DNA of 44,117 bases from Verrucomicrobiota bacterium (GTDB lineage Bacteria; Verrucomicrobiota; Verrucomicrobiia; Limisphaerales; SIBE01). The notes beneath the pieces are model-generated. The model did not search any database. It saw only the letters and a list, made by a program, of their open reading frames with translations, and was not told the origin of the DNA. The DNA is taken from positions 1 to 44,117 of the forward strand of contig JACPRI010000298.1 in NCBI GenBank assembly GCA_016190065.1, in the 5' to 3' direction. This document shows, in pieces, positions 8,025-15,630 of this stretch. Position numbers and translations under genes: made by a program. How positions within the stretch are numbered: the first letter of the stretch is position 1; the number at the start of each line of letters is the position of its first letter.

Positions 8025-8981
8025 ATGAATCCGCAGCGTCAAAATGCCGCCCATGGGCTTCCACCCTTCTGCGCCATTGGCGTGGATGTCGGTGGCACGA
8101 AGATCGGCGCGGGACTCGTGACTTTTCCAGAGGGTTCCCTGCGCGCCCGCCGCGTCATTCCCACAGATCCGAAGCGCGGTGGCAAAGCCGTGCTCGCGGA
8201 GGCCCGGCGAGTTGCCGCAGAACTCGCCGCAGAAGCGCGCGCCATGAAGCTGGAACCTCGCGGTCTGGGCATTGGTGTTTGTGAGTTGGTGGACCTTGCA
8301 GGCAACGTCGTGAGCGCAAACTGTGTGGACTGGAAAGGCGTGCCGCTTCAGGAACAGTTCGGTGCTATCGCGCCGAGCGTGGTCGAGGCAGACGTCCGTG
8401 CCGCGGCCCTGGGTGAAGCACTGTTCGGCGCCGGGAAGCCGTTCGACACCTTCCTTTATTTGACCGTCGGCACCGGGATCAGTTCTTGCGTGGTCATCGA
8501 AGGCAAACCATTCAGAGGCGCGCGCGGGGCAACGGGCACGATCGCCAGCAGTCCGCTCAATAACGTCTGTGGGAGCTGTGGCCAAGTCGAGCATCGTTCG
8601 CTGGAGGAGGTCGCGTCCGGACCGGCGCTTGTCCTGCGGTACAATGAGCAGGCGTTGAGCAGAGCCAACTCGGCGGAGGACGTGATTGCCGCCGCTAGTG
8701 CGCGTGATGCGGTGGCCGTCGAGATCGTGCGAACCGCCGGTGAAGTGCTGGGGCGAACCGTCGGTTGGCTCGTCAACGCGCTTGATCCCGAAGCCGTGAT
8801 CATCGGCGGCGGTCTCGGCTTGAGCGGCGCGGTTTATTGGGAAGGCCTGGAAGCTTCGACGCGAAAACAAATCTGGTCTGATCTCCATCGGCAACTGCCC
8901 ATCCTCCCGGCCGGGCTCGGTCGTGACGCAGGGATCGTGGGCGCCGCGGCCTGCGCCTGGCTGAACGCGGATTCTCGCTGA
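8025..8981 (+). CDS. ROK-family protein (sugar kinase or repressor fold), divergent zinc site
   Basis: 318 residues from ATG 8025 with CAGG just upstream. A GTG at 7995 is in frame but lies in a repeat. The N-terminal phosphate-binding loop GVDVGGTKIGAGLV, the YLTVGTGI segment and the C-terminal PEAVIIGGGLGLSG segment are those of the ASKHA/ROK fold. Canonical ROK proteins have a GxxGH..CxCGxxGCxE zinc site. Here the region reads GATGTIAS followed by CGSCGQVEHRSLEEVASG: the His is replaced and the third Cys is absent. It has no N-terminal helix-turn-helix, so a glucokinase-like kinase is likelier than a repressor. The altered site makes catalytic activity uncertain. Confidence 0.85.
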   Translation: MNPQRQNAAHGLPPFCAIGVDVGGTKIGAGLVTFPEGSLRARRVIPTDPKRGGKAVLAEARRVAAELAAEARAMKLEPRGLGIGVCELVDLAGNVVSANCVDWKGVPLQEQFGAIAPSVVEADVRAAALGEALFGAGKPFDTFLYLTVGTGISSCVVIEGKPFRGARGATGTIASSPLNNVCGSCGQVEHRSLEEVASGPALVLRYNEQALSRANSAEDVIAAASARDAVAVEIVRTAGEVLGRTVGWLVNALDPEAVIIGGGLGLSGAVYWEGLEASTRKQIWSDLHRQLPILPAGLGRDAGIVGAAACAWLNADSR

Positions 8982-9119
8982 TCCGTGTCCAAGCGATTCA
9001 ACCGCAACTCGACGCCAAGGAACGCGAGCGAAGACTGGACGTTCGAGCTGAACAAATTGAACAAACGTTGAAGTTTGAACGATTCATGGAGGACCACAGA
9101 AGGCTGATGCACTCCAAAC

Positions 9120-9602
9120 TCAGCAATTCGTCGGCACTTCCTGGAGGACTTCCACGCCATGTGGAATCGCGCCGACCACAAAGCCGAGGCATTCGACCGC
9201 GCCGCTTGGTTTGCCGGGGAGACAGAGGACCAGTGTCTTGTCCACCACGACGGCCAGATTCCGGGAGAGGATGGCGTTCTTGGTGAGCTTCATGGATTCC
9301 AGCCGCATGACCTCTCCAAAGCCGGGCAGTTCGCGAACGGCAATCTCACGGACGGCTTCGGGGGTGACGTCGCGCAACGCCACGCCGGTCCCGCCCGTCG
9401 TGAGCACGAGGTGGCAGCCCTTCGCGGCGTGCTCGCGGACGGCGCGTTGGATGTCGCGTTTCTCGTCCGGGACCAACGATTCCACCACGATTTTCCATCC
9501 GTAGCTTTCCGCCGCCTTGCACAGCGCCGGTCCACCCAGATCGTCGTATTCTCCACGCGATGCGCGATCGGAGATGGTGATAATTCCAACGTGAATTTGC
9601 AT
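9120..9602 (-). CDS. MogA/MoaB-type molybdopterin adenylyltransferase-like protein
   Basis: 160 residues starting at ATG 9602 (MQIHVGIITISDRASRG). The MoCF_biosynth fold is shown by the IITISD start, the nucleotide/pterin loop LVLTTGGTGVALRDVTPEA, and the C-terminal LCLPGKPSGAVECL. These proteins adenylate molybdopterin (MogA) or belong to the related MoaB branch. A TTG at 9623 is an unlikely longer start. It lies 134 bases downstream of moaC on the same strand and is probably co-expressed with it. The gap (9603-9736) holds two oppositely oriented copies of a CGCGAATCGACGC-like repeat. I give no symbol because MogA and MoaB cannot be separated by eye. Confidence 0.88.
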   Translation of the reverse strand: MQIHVGIITISDRASRGEYDDLGGPALCKAAESYGWKIVVESLVPDEKRDIQRAVREHAAKGCHLVLTTGGTGVALRDVTPEAVREIAVRELPGFGEVMRLESMKLTKNAILSRNLAVVVDKTLVLCLPGKPSGAVECLGFVVGAIPHGVEVLQEVPTNC

Positions 9603-9736
9603 TGCGCTATTGTTTGGTAGCAATGGTTGTTTAGGTCAACCGCGAATCGACGCCCATCAACGCGAATAAAGGGATGGGGAATTAGCCGGCAAGGCTGGCG
9701 CGCTTCGGATTTGCGTCGATTCGCGCCCGTTGGCGG

Positions 9737-10204
9737 CTACGGCCCCGGAAGGTCATGTTTCGTTTTCGAGATCAACCGGACATTTGTGATCCGCATTTTT
9801 TTGTCCACGGCTTTGCACATGTCGTAAATGGTGAGCGCGGCGGCGGCCACGGCGGTCAAGGCTTCCATTTCCACACCGGTCTGCGCGGCGATCTTTGCTG
9901 ACGCTTGAATCGCAATCCGGTCGCGGGATTTCGGAATTTCAAAACGAACCTCGCAATGGCTGATGGGCAAGGGATGGCAAAGAGGAATCAGTTCCCCCGT
10001 TTTTTTGGCCGCCTGAATTCCGGCCAGGCGCGCGGTGGCCAGGACGTTGCCTTTGGCCAGAGCGTTTCTCCGGATCAGATCGAGCGTGGCGCTCTGCAAC
10101 CGGATCTCGCCAGTCGCAATGGCTTCCCGCCGTTGAATGGGTTTGGCGGAGACATCGACCATCCGAGCTTCTCCGCGCCGATCAAGGTGTGTAAGATGTT
10201 TCAT
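9737..10204 (-). CDS. moaC: Cyclic pyranopterin monophosphate synthase
   Basis: 155 residues with the MoaC hallmarks LIPLCHPLPI (about residues 76-85) and GVEMEALTAV...DMCKAVDK (about residues 111-135). The latter contains the conserved Glu, Met, Glu and the Lys of the active site. MoaC, with MoaA, converts GTP to cyclic pyranopterin monophosphate, the first stage of molybdenum cofactor synthesis. The start at 10204 overlaps the end of panB by 23 bases, which implies translation from the same message. The downstream mogA/moaB-type gene supports the pathway assignment. It is cytoplasmic. Confidence 0.95.
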   Translation of the reverse strand: MKHLTHLDRRGEARMVDVSAKPIQRREAIATGEIRLQSATLDLIRRNALAKGNVLATARLAGIQAAKKTGELIPLCHPLPISHCEVRFEIPKSRDRIAIQASAKIAAQTGVEMEALTAVAAAALTIYDMCKAVDKKMRITNVRLISKTKHDLPGP

Positions 10205-10967
10205 GATGTTGAATCCCTTCCCGCCAGTCTCGAATCGCGGCGCGCATTTGTTCGGCCGCGTTCAAACGGGGCTTGACGAACTTCGGCGTAAACCAGGGAA
10301 AGGTTCCCAGCAAATCGTTGGTCACCAGGATTTGCCCGTCGCATTCGGGACCGGAGCCAATCCCGATCGTCGGGATTGGAATCGCCTCGCTGATTTCCTT
10401 GGCCACAGCCGGAGTGACGATTTCCAGCACGAGCGCGAATGCCCCTGCTTCGGACAAGACCCGGGCGTCCGCCAGCAACGTTTCGCGCTGGGTTGGAGTC
10501 CGCCCTTTGATCCGATAGCCACCTTCCTCGCGCACGTGTTGCGGTAACATGCCCAGATGGCCGAAATAGGGAATTCCCGCACTCACCATCGCGCGAACCT
10601 GTTCCAGAATCTCCTGGCCCCCTTCCGCTTTGATCGCTTCGGCACCCGCCGCCATCAACCGGCGCGCGTTTGCGACTGCGCTTTCGGCAGTGTCGTAACT
10701 TCGATACGGCAAGTCCGCCGCCAAGAGCGCCCGCGGCCTGGCACGCGCGGCCGCGCGGACATGGTGCTCCATCTCTTCCATAGTGACGAGGGTGGTATCC
10801 GGATACCCCAAGACGAGCATGCCCAAGGTGTCCCCGACGTGAATGAGATCAACGCCCGCTTCATCCAGCAACTTCGCCATCGGGTAGTCGTAGGCCGTGA
10901 GCGCGGCGATCTTCCGCTTGCCTTTCCTCGCGCGGATCGATTCCGCGGTGACTTTGGTCAAACTCAT
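10182..10967 (-). CDS. panB: 3-methyl-2-oxobutanoate hydroxymethyltransferase
   Basis: 261 residues from ATG 10967 (MSLTKVTAESIRARKG), close to the usual PanB length. The family sequence is easy to follow: KIAALTAYDYPMAKLLDEAG, then DLIHVGDTLGMLVLGYPDT (metal-binding region), EGG at the Lys/Glu substrate site, GHLGMLPQ, and the late GIGSGPECDGQILV. PanB forms ketopantoate from 3-methyl-2-oxobutanoate and 5,10-methylenetetrahydrofolate in pantothenate and coenzyme A synthesis. It is the first gene of a short minus-strand group with moaC. The 12 residues upstream of this start (to 11003) look non-native. Confidence 0.96.
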   Translation of the reverse strand: MSLTKVTAESIRARKGKRKIAALTAYDYPMAKLLDEAGVDLIHVGDTLGMLVLGYPDTTLVTMEEMEHHVRAAARARPRALLAADLPYRSYDTAESAVANARRLMAAGAEAIKAEGGQEILEQVRAMVSAGIPYFGHLGMLPQHVREEGGYRIKGRTPTQRETLLADARVLSEAGAFALVLEIVTPAVAKEISEAIPIPTIGIGSGPECDGQILVTNDLLGTFPWFTPKFVKPRLNAAEQMRAAIRDWREGIQHHETSYTP

Positions 10968-11099
10968 GACCTGAGCATGGCACAAATGAAAAATGATTGG
11001 CAATCTTCCGCGCGCTCGTGTAGAAGGAATTCACGATTTACGTGTGATTGCAGACGCACCTCTGAATCCCAGGCGGAACCTGAAACATGATTTCCAATT

Positions 11100-11564
11100 G
11101 TGGATCAAAACCTGTTACTCGAAATTTTTAAGAGTCCGGAACTTCTCGTTTCCTTCAAACCCGGCCAGACCATTTTCCGGGAAGGCGAGGAGGGCGACAC
11201 CATGTACGTGCTGGTCGAAGGCGTGGTTGAGGTGCTCGTTGGCTTCAAGGTTGTCGGCGCCTTCGAGCCGGTCGAAATCTTCGGCGAAATGTCCGTGATC
11301 GACGCTGGTCCCCGGAGCGCCACCGTGCGCGCCAAAGGCTATTGCAAGCTCGCGCCCGTGAACCAGAAGCGGTTTCTTTTTCTCATCCAGCAGAAGCCGC
11401 AACTGGCGCTTCACATCATGAAAATGCTGGTGGAACGGATCCGTTGGATGAATTCCGTCGCCTCCGGCAAGGGTGGTGGACTGCCGTCGGACGAAGCCCA
11501 GGCGAATGCGCTACCCGATGGCGGCACTCCTGCGTCGGCCCCACAGGGTGCGACCGCGGCTTAG
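11100..11564 (+). CDS. Single-domain cyclic nucleotide-binding protein
   Basis: 154 residues from GTG 11100. The CRP-like beta-roll is clear: SFKPGQTIFREGEEGDTMYVLVEGVVEV, the GEMSVIDAGPRSATVRA phosphate-binding cassette (G-E-x-S and R-S-A) at about residues 62-77, and a closing helix LHIMKMLVERIRWMN. There is no helix-turn-helix after it; the C terminus is a 35-residue Gly/Ala/Pro-rich tail. It is therefore probably a stand-alone sensor or regulatory subunit rather than a transcription factor. It is convergent with the MFS gene, which ends 10 bases away. Confidence 0.87.
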   Translation: MDQNLLLEIFKSPELLVSFKPGQTIFREGEEGDTMYVLVEGVVEVLVGFKVVGAFEPVEIFGEMSVIDAGPRSATVRAKGYCKLAPVNQKRFLFLIQQKPQLALHIMKMLVERIRWMNSVASGKGGGLPSDEAQANALPDGGTPASAPQGATAA

Positions 11565-11573
11565 CCGCGGTGA

Positions 11574-12821
11574 TTATTCCGGCAGTGGTTTCCCCTTGGT
11601 CTCCGGCGCAAGCCAGATCAGAAACAATCCCACCAGGTAGATGAGCGTAATCGTTGCCCCGGCCTGGGCGTAGCTTCCGCCGTAATGAGCCACAAGCTGG
11701 CCTTGCCCCAAAGCACCCGCCGCGGCCAGGATGCGCCCGAAATTGTAACTCAAACCCTGGCCCGTGGCGCGCACGCGCGTCGGGAAAAGCTCCGGGAGAT
11801 AGAGCGGAAACCAGCCGTAGAAAGCAGCGGTGACGCAACCGACCACGCCGACCGTGATCAGAAACAGCGCGTTGTATTCGCTCACCGTGCGGAACAAGAA
11901 TCCGCAGGAGATCAAGGAACCGAGGCACAGGATAAAGTAAGCCGGCCGCCGCCCCATTCTCCCGCCGATCCACGGGCCAATGAAACAACCGATGATTGCG
12001 CCCACTCCGGAGAGAATTTGTGTCATCGCTTTGGCGGCTGGCACCTTGCCGCCCGTCATCTGATCGGCCCACAGCGGCAGCCATTGCACTGATCCCCATG
12101 TGCCGATCAAGGCAATCGAAGCAAATCCGATAGCCAGAACGGTGTTGATCAGGAGCGGCTTATTGGAGAACAGGATCTGGAGCGGCTTTTCATTCCCAGG
12201 GCTGCGCTGCACCGAAGCTTTCCATTTCTCGGATTCCGGCACGAAAATCTGAATGAAGAACGTCAGGACAGCCGGAGCGGCACCGGCAATCATCACCCAC
12301 CGCCACGAGGAAGTCGTGATTTTGACAAAGACTCCCAGCACCGCGATGAGCAAAAAGCCCACGTTCGCGGCGGCTCCGATCACTCCGGCCAACAGGGGAC
12401 GATGCTTCTCCGGCCAGCATTCCATGACCAGGGCCACGCCGAGCGACCATTCTCCTCCCATGCCCAGAGCCGCGAAGAATCGCAGCGCCCCGAGGTGCCA
12501 GGGCGCACCCGCGAACGCACACAGTCCGCTGAAGATGGAATACGTGAGGATGCTCAGACTCATGGCTCGGACCCGGCCGATTCGATCGCCGAGCCAGCCG
12601 AAAACCAGTCCGCCCAGAGCGGCTCCAACCAGGAACAAAGCCGTGATGATTCCCATCCACTTCCCCACGTTGGCGTCCCCTGTGACCCCCAGCAAATCCT
12701 GGAGCGCCGGCCGCGCCACGAGCGGGAAAATCCCCATTTCCAATCCATCGAACATCCATCCTAGAAACGCAGCGACGAGCACCAACCATCGCGACCTGGA
12801 CTGATCTGAGTTTTCCGTCAT
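11574..12821 (-). CDS. MFS transporter, sugar/aromatic acid-proton symporter type
   Basis: 415 residues from ATG 12821 with AAAGGAC upstream. Twelve hydrophobic segments can be traced. The loop-2/3 signature GLVFGWLGDRIGRVRAM (G-x-x-x-D-R-x-G-R) and its C-terminal counterpart GPWIGGRMGRRPAYF are typical of the major facilitator superfamily. The first helix, LGWMFDGLEMGIFPLV, carries the D of the acid-symporter/sialate-permease-like branch. LRFFAALGMGGEWSLG and LPELFPTRVRATGQG also match that branch. It is an inner-membrane importer of an unknown, probably anionic, substrate. An open frame extends upstream to 13049 but only through palindromic repeat DNA. Confidence 0.92.
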   Translation of the reverse strand: MTENSDQSRSRWLVLVAAFLGWMFDGLEMGIFPLVARPALQDLLGVTGDANVGKWMGIITALFLVGAALGGLVFGWLGDRIGRVRAMSLSILTYSIFSGLCAFAGAPWHLGALRFFAALGMGGEWSLGVALVMECWPEKHRPLLAGVIGAAANVGFLLIAVLGVFVKITTSSWRWVMIAGAAPAVLTFFIQIFVPESEKWKASVQRSPGNEKPLQILFSNKPLLINTVLAIGFASIALIGTWGSVQWLPLWADQMTGGKVPAAKAMTQILSGVGAIIGCFIGPWIGGRMGRRPAYFILCLGSLISCGFLFRTVSEYNALFLITVGVVGCVTAAFYGWFPLYLPELFPTRVRATGQGLSYNFGRILAAAGALGQGQLVAHYGGSYAQAGATITLIYLVGLFLIWLAPETKGKPLPE

Positions 12822-12913
12822 CGGGCTGTCCTTTCGTTGAGGGTCGCGCGGATAGTAGATGAATTCGGACCGTGAGAGCCACAAGAAACGGTTGTTTCCA
12901 GCAAGTCCCTCCA

Positions 12914-13009
12914 TGAACCCACCTACCCCTTCACCCCTCCCAGGAGGGGAACATGCAATCGGCGCACGAAACGTGGCTCTCCTCCAGGGAGGGGAAGGGG
13001 TGGGTTCAG
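12914..13009. repeat. Palindromic repeat, TGAACCCACC arms
   Basis: The left arm at 12914-12941 (TGAACCCACC..CCCCTTCACCCCTCCC) and the right arm at 12987-13009 (GGGAGGGGAAGGGGTGGGTTCA) are near-perfect complements. They enclose about 45 bases that include CGGCGCACGAAACGTGGCTC. It belongs to the same C-rich palindrome family as the elements at 5888 and 31067. Confidence 0.75.
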
Positions 13010-13044
13010 GGTCCGTGTGCGGTTCTTTTTGGAACAGGTGGCTA

Positions 13045-13137
13045 CCCATGAACCGAACCCCTCATCCCGTCCTTCTCCCTCGCTGGTGGAGAAGCTGTCC
13101 GCAGGACGGTTGAGGGGGAGCGCGATCGGTTCATGGG
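13045..13137. repeat. Palindromic repeat directly upstream of the first selenoprotein gene
   Basis: Perfect 11-base terminal arms CCCATGAACCG (13045-13055) and CGGTTCATGGG (13127-13137), with inner arms CCCCTCA..CCGTCC and GGACGG..TGAGGGG. The GTCC(G)..GGACGG inner structure is shared with the element at 31067-31128. The rest of 12822-13205 holds only the element at 12914-13009 and a 9-base inverted repeat, GAATTGCTG (13144-13152) / CAGCAATTC (13186-13194), in the presumed leader of the next gene. Confidence 0.75.
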
Positions 13138-13205
13138 CGCAATGAATTGCTGTTTGTTTTCCGCCAACGCTCCATTAAGCTGCCGCAGCAATTCGGGCGT
13201 TCGCG

Positions 13206-14273
13206 ATGAATCAGAATTCTTTTTCCTTTGGCATGCGGCACTTGTTGGCTGCCTTCGTTTGGCTGGGCGCAGTGACGAGCGCTTGGGCTCAGTCTTCGAC
13301 TGGTTACGTTGAGACCGGGGACGTGGCCCGAGAATTCACGCTCAAGAACCGCAAGACTGGAGAACCTCTCCGGTTGAGCGATTACGCGGGCAAGATTGTT
13401 GTGCTGGACCTCTTCGCGTATTGGTGAGGCGCTTGCCAGTTGCTCTCGCCGGTCGTCGAGAAAGAAATCAATAAATACTACAAAGCCAGGGAGGGGAATC
13501 CCGCCGGAATTCAGGTCGAAGTGCTGGGTGTCAACACCGACCAGACCAGTTCGGACAACACGGACGAATTCATCGGTGCCGTGGGCTTTGAGGTCGTGGC
13601 GGATGATCCGGACTGGGTGACGTATGGTCAATTCGGCCCCGGCGGCGCGGCGTCGCGTTACGTGATCATCAACGGTGTTGCGGACTCGCCGACGCACAAG
13701 CAGTGGGAAGTTCTGTTCAACGAAACGTTTTTCCAGCCTGGTGATGTCAGTCTCCTGCGTGCGCTGATCGACAAAGTCAAAACGCCCGTGCCCGCGCCGC
13801 CGAAGATTGCCGCGCAACCGCGGCCTCAAGAAGTGCTCCGAGGCGCAACCGTCATCCTCACTGTTTCCGCCACGGGCACGTCGCCGCTGTACTATCAATG
13901 GCACCGGAACGGCGTGCCCATTGCCGGCGCCACGGAGAAGTCACTCCTGCTGACCAACGTCAGTTTAGCCGACGCGGGCGAGTACTCAGCCACGGTCAGC
14001 AATCTCTTCGGCTCCGAAACGAGCCAGTCAGTTACGTTGAAGGTGACGGAGCCGCTTCGGCCTGTCCTTAGCGGCTTGTGGCGCCACGGCGACGGTGGCG
14101 TGGAATTTGTGATGAGCGGCGAGGCTGGCCGTGAATATCACATCGAATTCTCCACGGATTTAAGATTGTGGAAGCGCGTCGCAACGCTGCGCGCCAGCCA
14201 GGCGACTTCGATCTATCGGAATCCTGATACGGTCACAGAACCGCGAGGTTTCTTTCGCGCAGTAAGTGACTGA
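13206..14273 (+). CDS. Exported thioredoxin-fold selenoprotein with Ig-like domain (UGAC motif)
   Basis: Read as one gene through an in-frame TGA at 13425-13427, translated as selenocysteine: 355 residues with Sec74 and Cys77 in the motif YWUGACQLLSPVV. TGA stands exactly where the first Cys of the thioredoxin CxxC belongs, and the same frame continues for 282 codons with clear homology to the next selenoprotein. Residues 1-29 form a signal peptide (..VTSAWAQ), so the protein is exported. Residues about 34-190 are a TlpA/AhpC-like thioredoxin domain, 199-290 an Ig-like domain (YYQWHRNGVPIAGAT..DAGEYSATVSN), and 295-355 a C-terminal module shared with the second copy. The usual cis-Pro position appears to be Ser (ASRYVIIN). 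Its role is probably periplasmic thiol or peroxide redox chemistry. Without Sec insertion only a 73-residue fragment would be made. Confidence 0.88.
13444..13461 (+). promoter_or_regulatory. Bacterial SECIS-like hairpin for the first selenoprotein
   Basis: Stem TCTCGCC (13444-13450) pairs with GTCGAGA (13455-13461), giving six pairs and one C-U mismatch, around a GGTC loop at 13451-13454. Twenty-three bases separate the TGA from the loop, inside the range known for bacterial SECIS elements, and the loop begins with G, as SelB recognition requires in E. coli. The same hairpin and loop occur in the second copy. Confidence 0.75.
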
Positions 14274-14786
14274 GTTGGATCTAATCGCGAATCCACGCGG
14301 TGAAGTTGTTTGCACACCGCTTGCCTTCGCGATTTGAACGCAGGATTGCATGTGCAACAAAGTTTCTGGAATCCGAGAATGAGAGATCCTCGAACTCAAG
14401 ATGACGTGTTGTCCGGATCGAGGGTTGCACCGCGCTGGATTTGCCGATTTCGCTCATCATCGGTTGACCGGCATGATCCGAACAAAACCGCGTTTCGGCC
14501 TATGCCAGACGCTGTTTCCTCTGTGCTCTCCTGTTAAATTCAGCTCGGCGAGTTGGTGCTGGCGAAGAATCTCCTGGACCCATGCCGCATCGGACGCCGG
14601 AAGCGGCGGTTCGAGTTCGGAGCGGTAGCGGAGCAAGTGATAGCGTCCTTTTTCGTGGCAGTGATCGATCAGGGGTTGCAGCCTGGGATACCCAATCGCC
14701 AACCACGGAAAACCACCGGCGCCGTTATTCGGGGTTGTTTCCAGAGCGGAAACAGGTAGATTGTCGGCGGCTTGAGCGCCGAATTC
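14274..14786. other. Intergenic stretch between the two paralogous selenoprotein genes
   Basis: 513 bases with no convincing complete gene. The only coding-like signal is a minus-strand fragment (14457-14760), listed separately. No tRNA-like cloverleaf, SECIS or repeat family member was found here. Confidence 0.5.
14457..14760 (-). pseudogene. Protein-like open fragment of unknown family
   Basis: An open minus-strand frame reads GGFPWLAIGYPRLQPLIDHC, then HEKGRYHLLRYRSELEPP, then AAWVQEILRQHQLAELNL. The residue mix is natural, unlike most antisense frames in this window. An ATG-less start (TTG 14702) and the lack of any ribosome binding site suggest a remnant rather than a live gene. The family is not recognised. 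Confidence 0.3.
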
Positions 14787-15626
14787 ATGAAGCCAGTGGA
14801 CATTGCGAGATCCGAGCGAGGTTTTTCACCGGATGCCGGAAGGCGCTTTCTAGCTTTGTTTGTCTTGCTCCTGGCGTTCGCGCAGGTGACGCTCCCGGCT
14901 AAGGCCGCTTTCGTGCGTGTGGGGGAAATTGCCGCGGACCTTACGCTGAAAAAGCGCAAGACCGGCGAGGCCGTCAGCTTGAGGGATTTTGCCGGAAAGG
15001 TGATTTTCCTCGATCTCTTCGCGTATTGGTGAGGGTCCTGCCAATTGCTCTCGCCGGTCGTCGAGAAAGACATCAACGAATATTACAAGGCCCGGAACGG
15101 CACGTCGGCGGGCGTGGAGGTCGTCGTCATTGGCATCAACACGGACGTCACCAGCCAGGCGAATACGGACAATTTCATCCGGAACGTCGGCTTTGATTTG
15201 GTTCTGGATGATCCGGATTGGAAAAGCTACGCGCAGTTTGGCCCCGGCAATTCGGCGTCGCGCTACGTCATCATCAACGGCCTGGCCGACTCACCCAGCC
15301 ATAAGCAATGGGAAGTTCTTTTCAACCAGGTCTATTTTCAGCCGCGCCAGCCGGAAGTCGTCCGGGCCATCATCGAAAAGGTCAAGCCTCCCCCGGTTGC
15401 CGAACCGATTCGCCCCGTGCTCGGAGGCGTTCGGCGAATCGACTCCGGCGCGGTGGAGTTTGCGTTGAGCGGCGAAGTGGGCCGAAGATACCACGTGGAG
15501 TTTTCTACCGACCTGCGAAGTTGGACGCGCGTGGCCACGCTCACCGCCGGCGCGGAGAAAACCACTCACCGCGACGACCGCGCGGCTGCGGCGGCGCAAG
15601 GTTTTTATCGCGCCGTCAGTGAATAG
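14787..15626 (+). CDS. Exported thioredoxin-fold selenoprotein, paralog without Ig domain (UGSC motif)
   Basis: Read through an in-frame TGA at 15030-15032 as Sec82, with Cys85 in YWUGSCQLLSPVV: 279 residues. It is a paralog of the preceding selenoprotein: FVRVGEIAADLTLKKRKTGE, LDLFAYW, LSPVVEKDINEYYKARNG, QFGPGNSASRYVIING and HKQWEVLFN all have counterparts there. It lacks the Ig domain, so the thioredoxin domain runs straight into the C-terminal module (YHVEFSTDLRSWTRVATL). I chose ATG 14787 because it gives a good signal peptide (RRFLALFVLLLAFAQVTLPAKA). A TTG at 14772 is the alternative. A Ser again occupies the usual cis-Pro position. It is convergent with the phosphotriesterase-like gene, which ends four bases away. 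Confidence 0.88.
15049..15066 (+). promoter_or_regulatory. Bacterial SECIS-like hairpin for the second selenoprotein
   Basis: Identical to the first copy: TCTCGCC (15049-15055), GGTC loop (15056-15059), GTCGAGA (15060-15066), with the loop again 23 bases after the TGA. A 26-base block around it (15045-15070) matches 13440-13465 without a single change, even at third codon positions, whereas codons outside the block differ freely. Confidence 0.75.
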
Positions 15627-15630
15627 ACGG

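Noticed and set aside
13425..13427. TGA as a true stop splitting each thioredoxin gene in two
   Set aside because: The same event in three genes at the same catalytic position, each with a downstream hairpin and a continuing homologous frame, is far better explained by selenocysteine.
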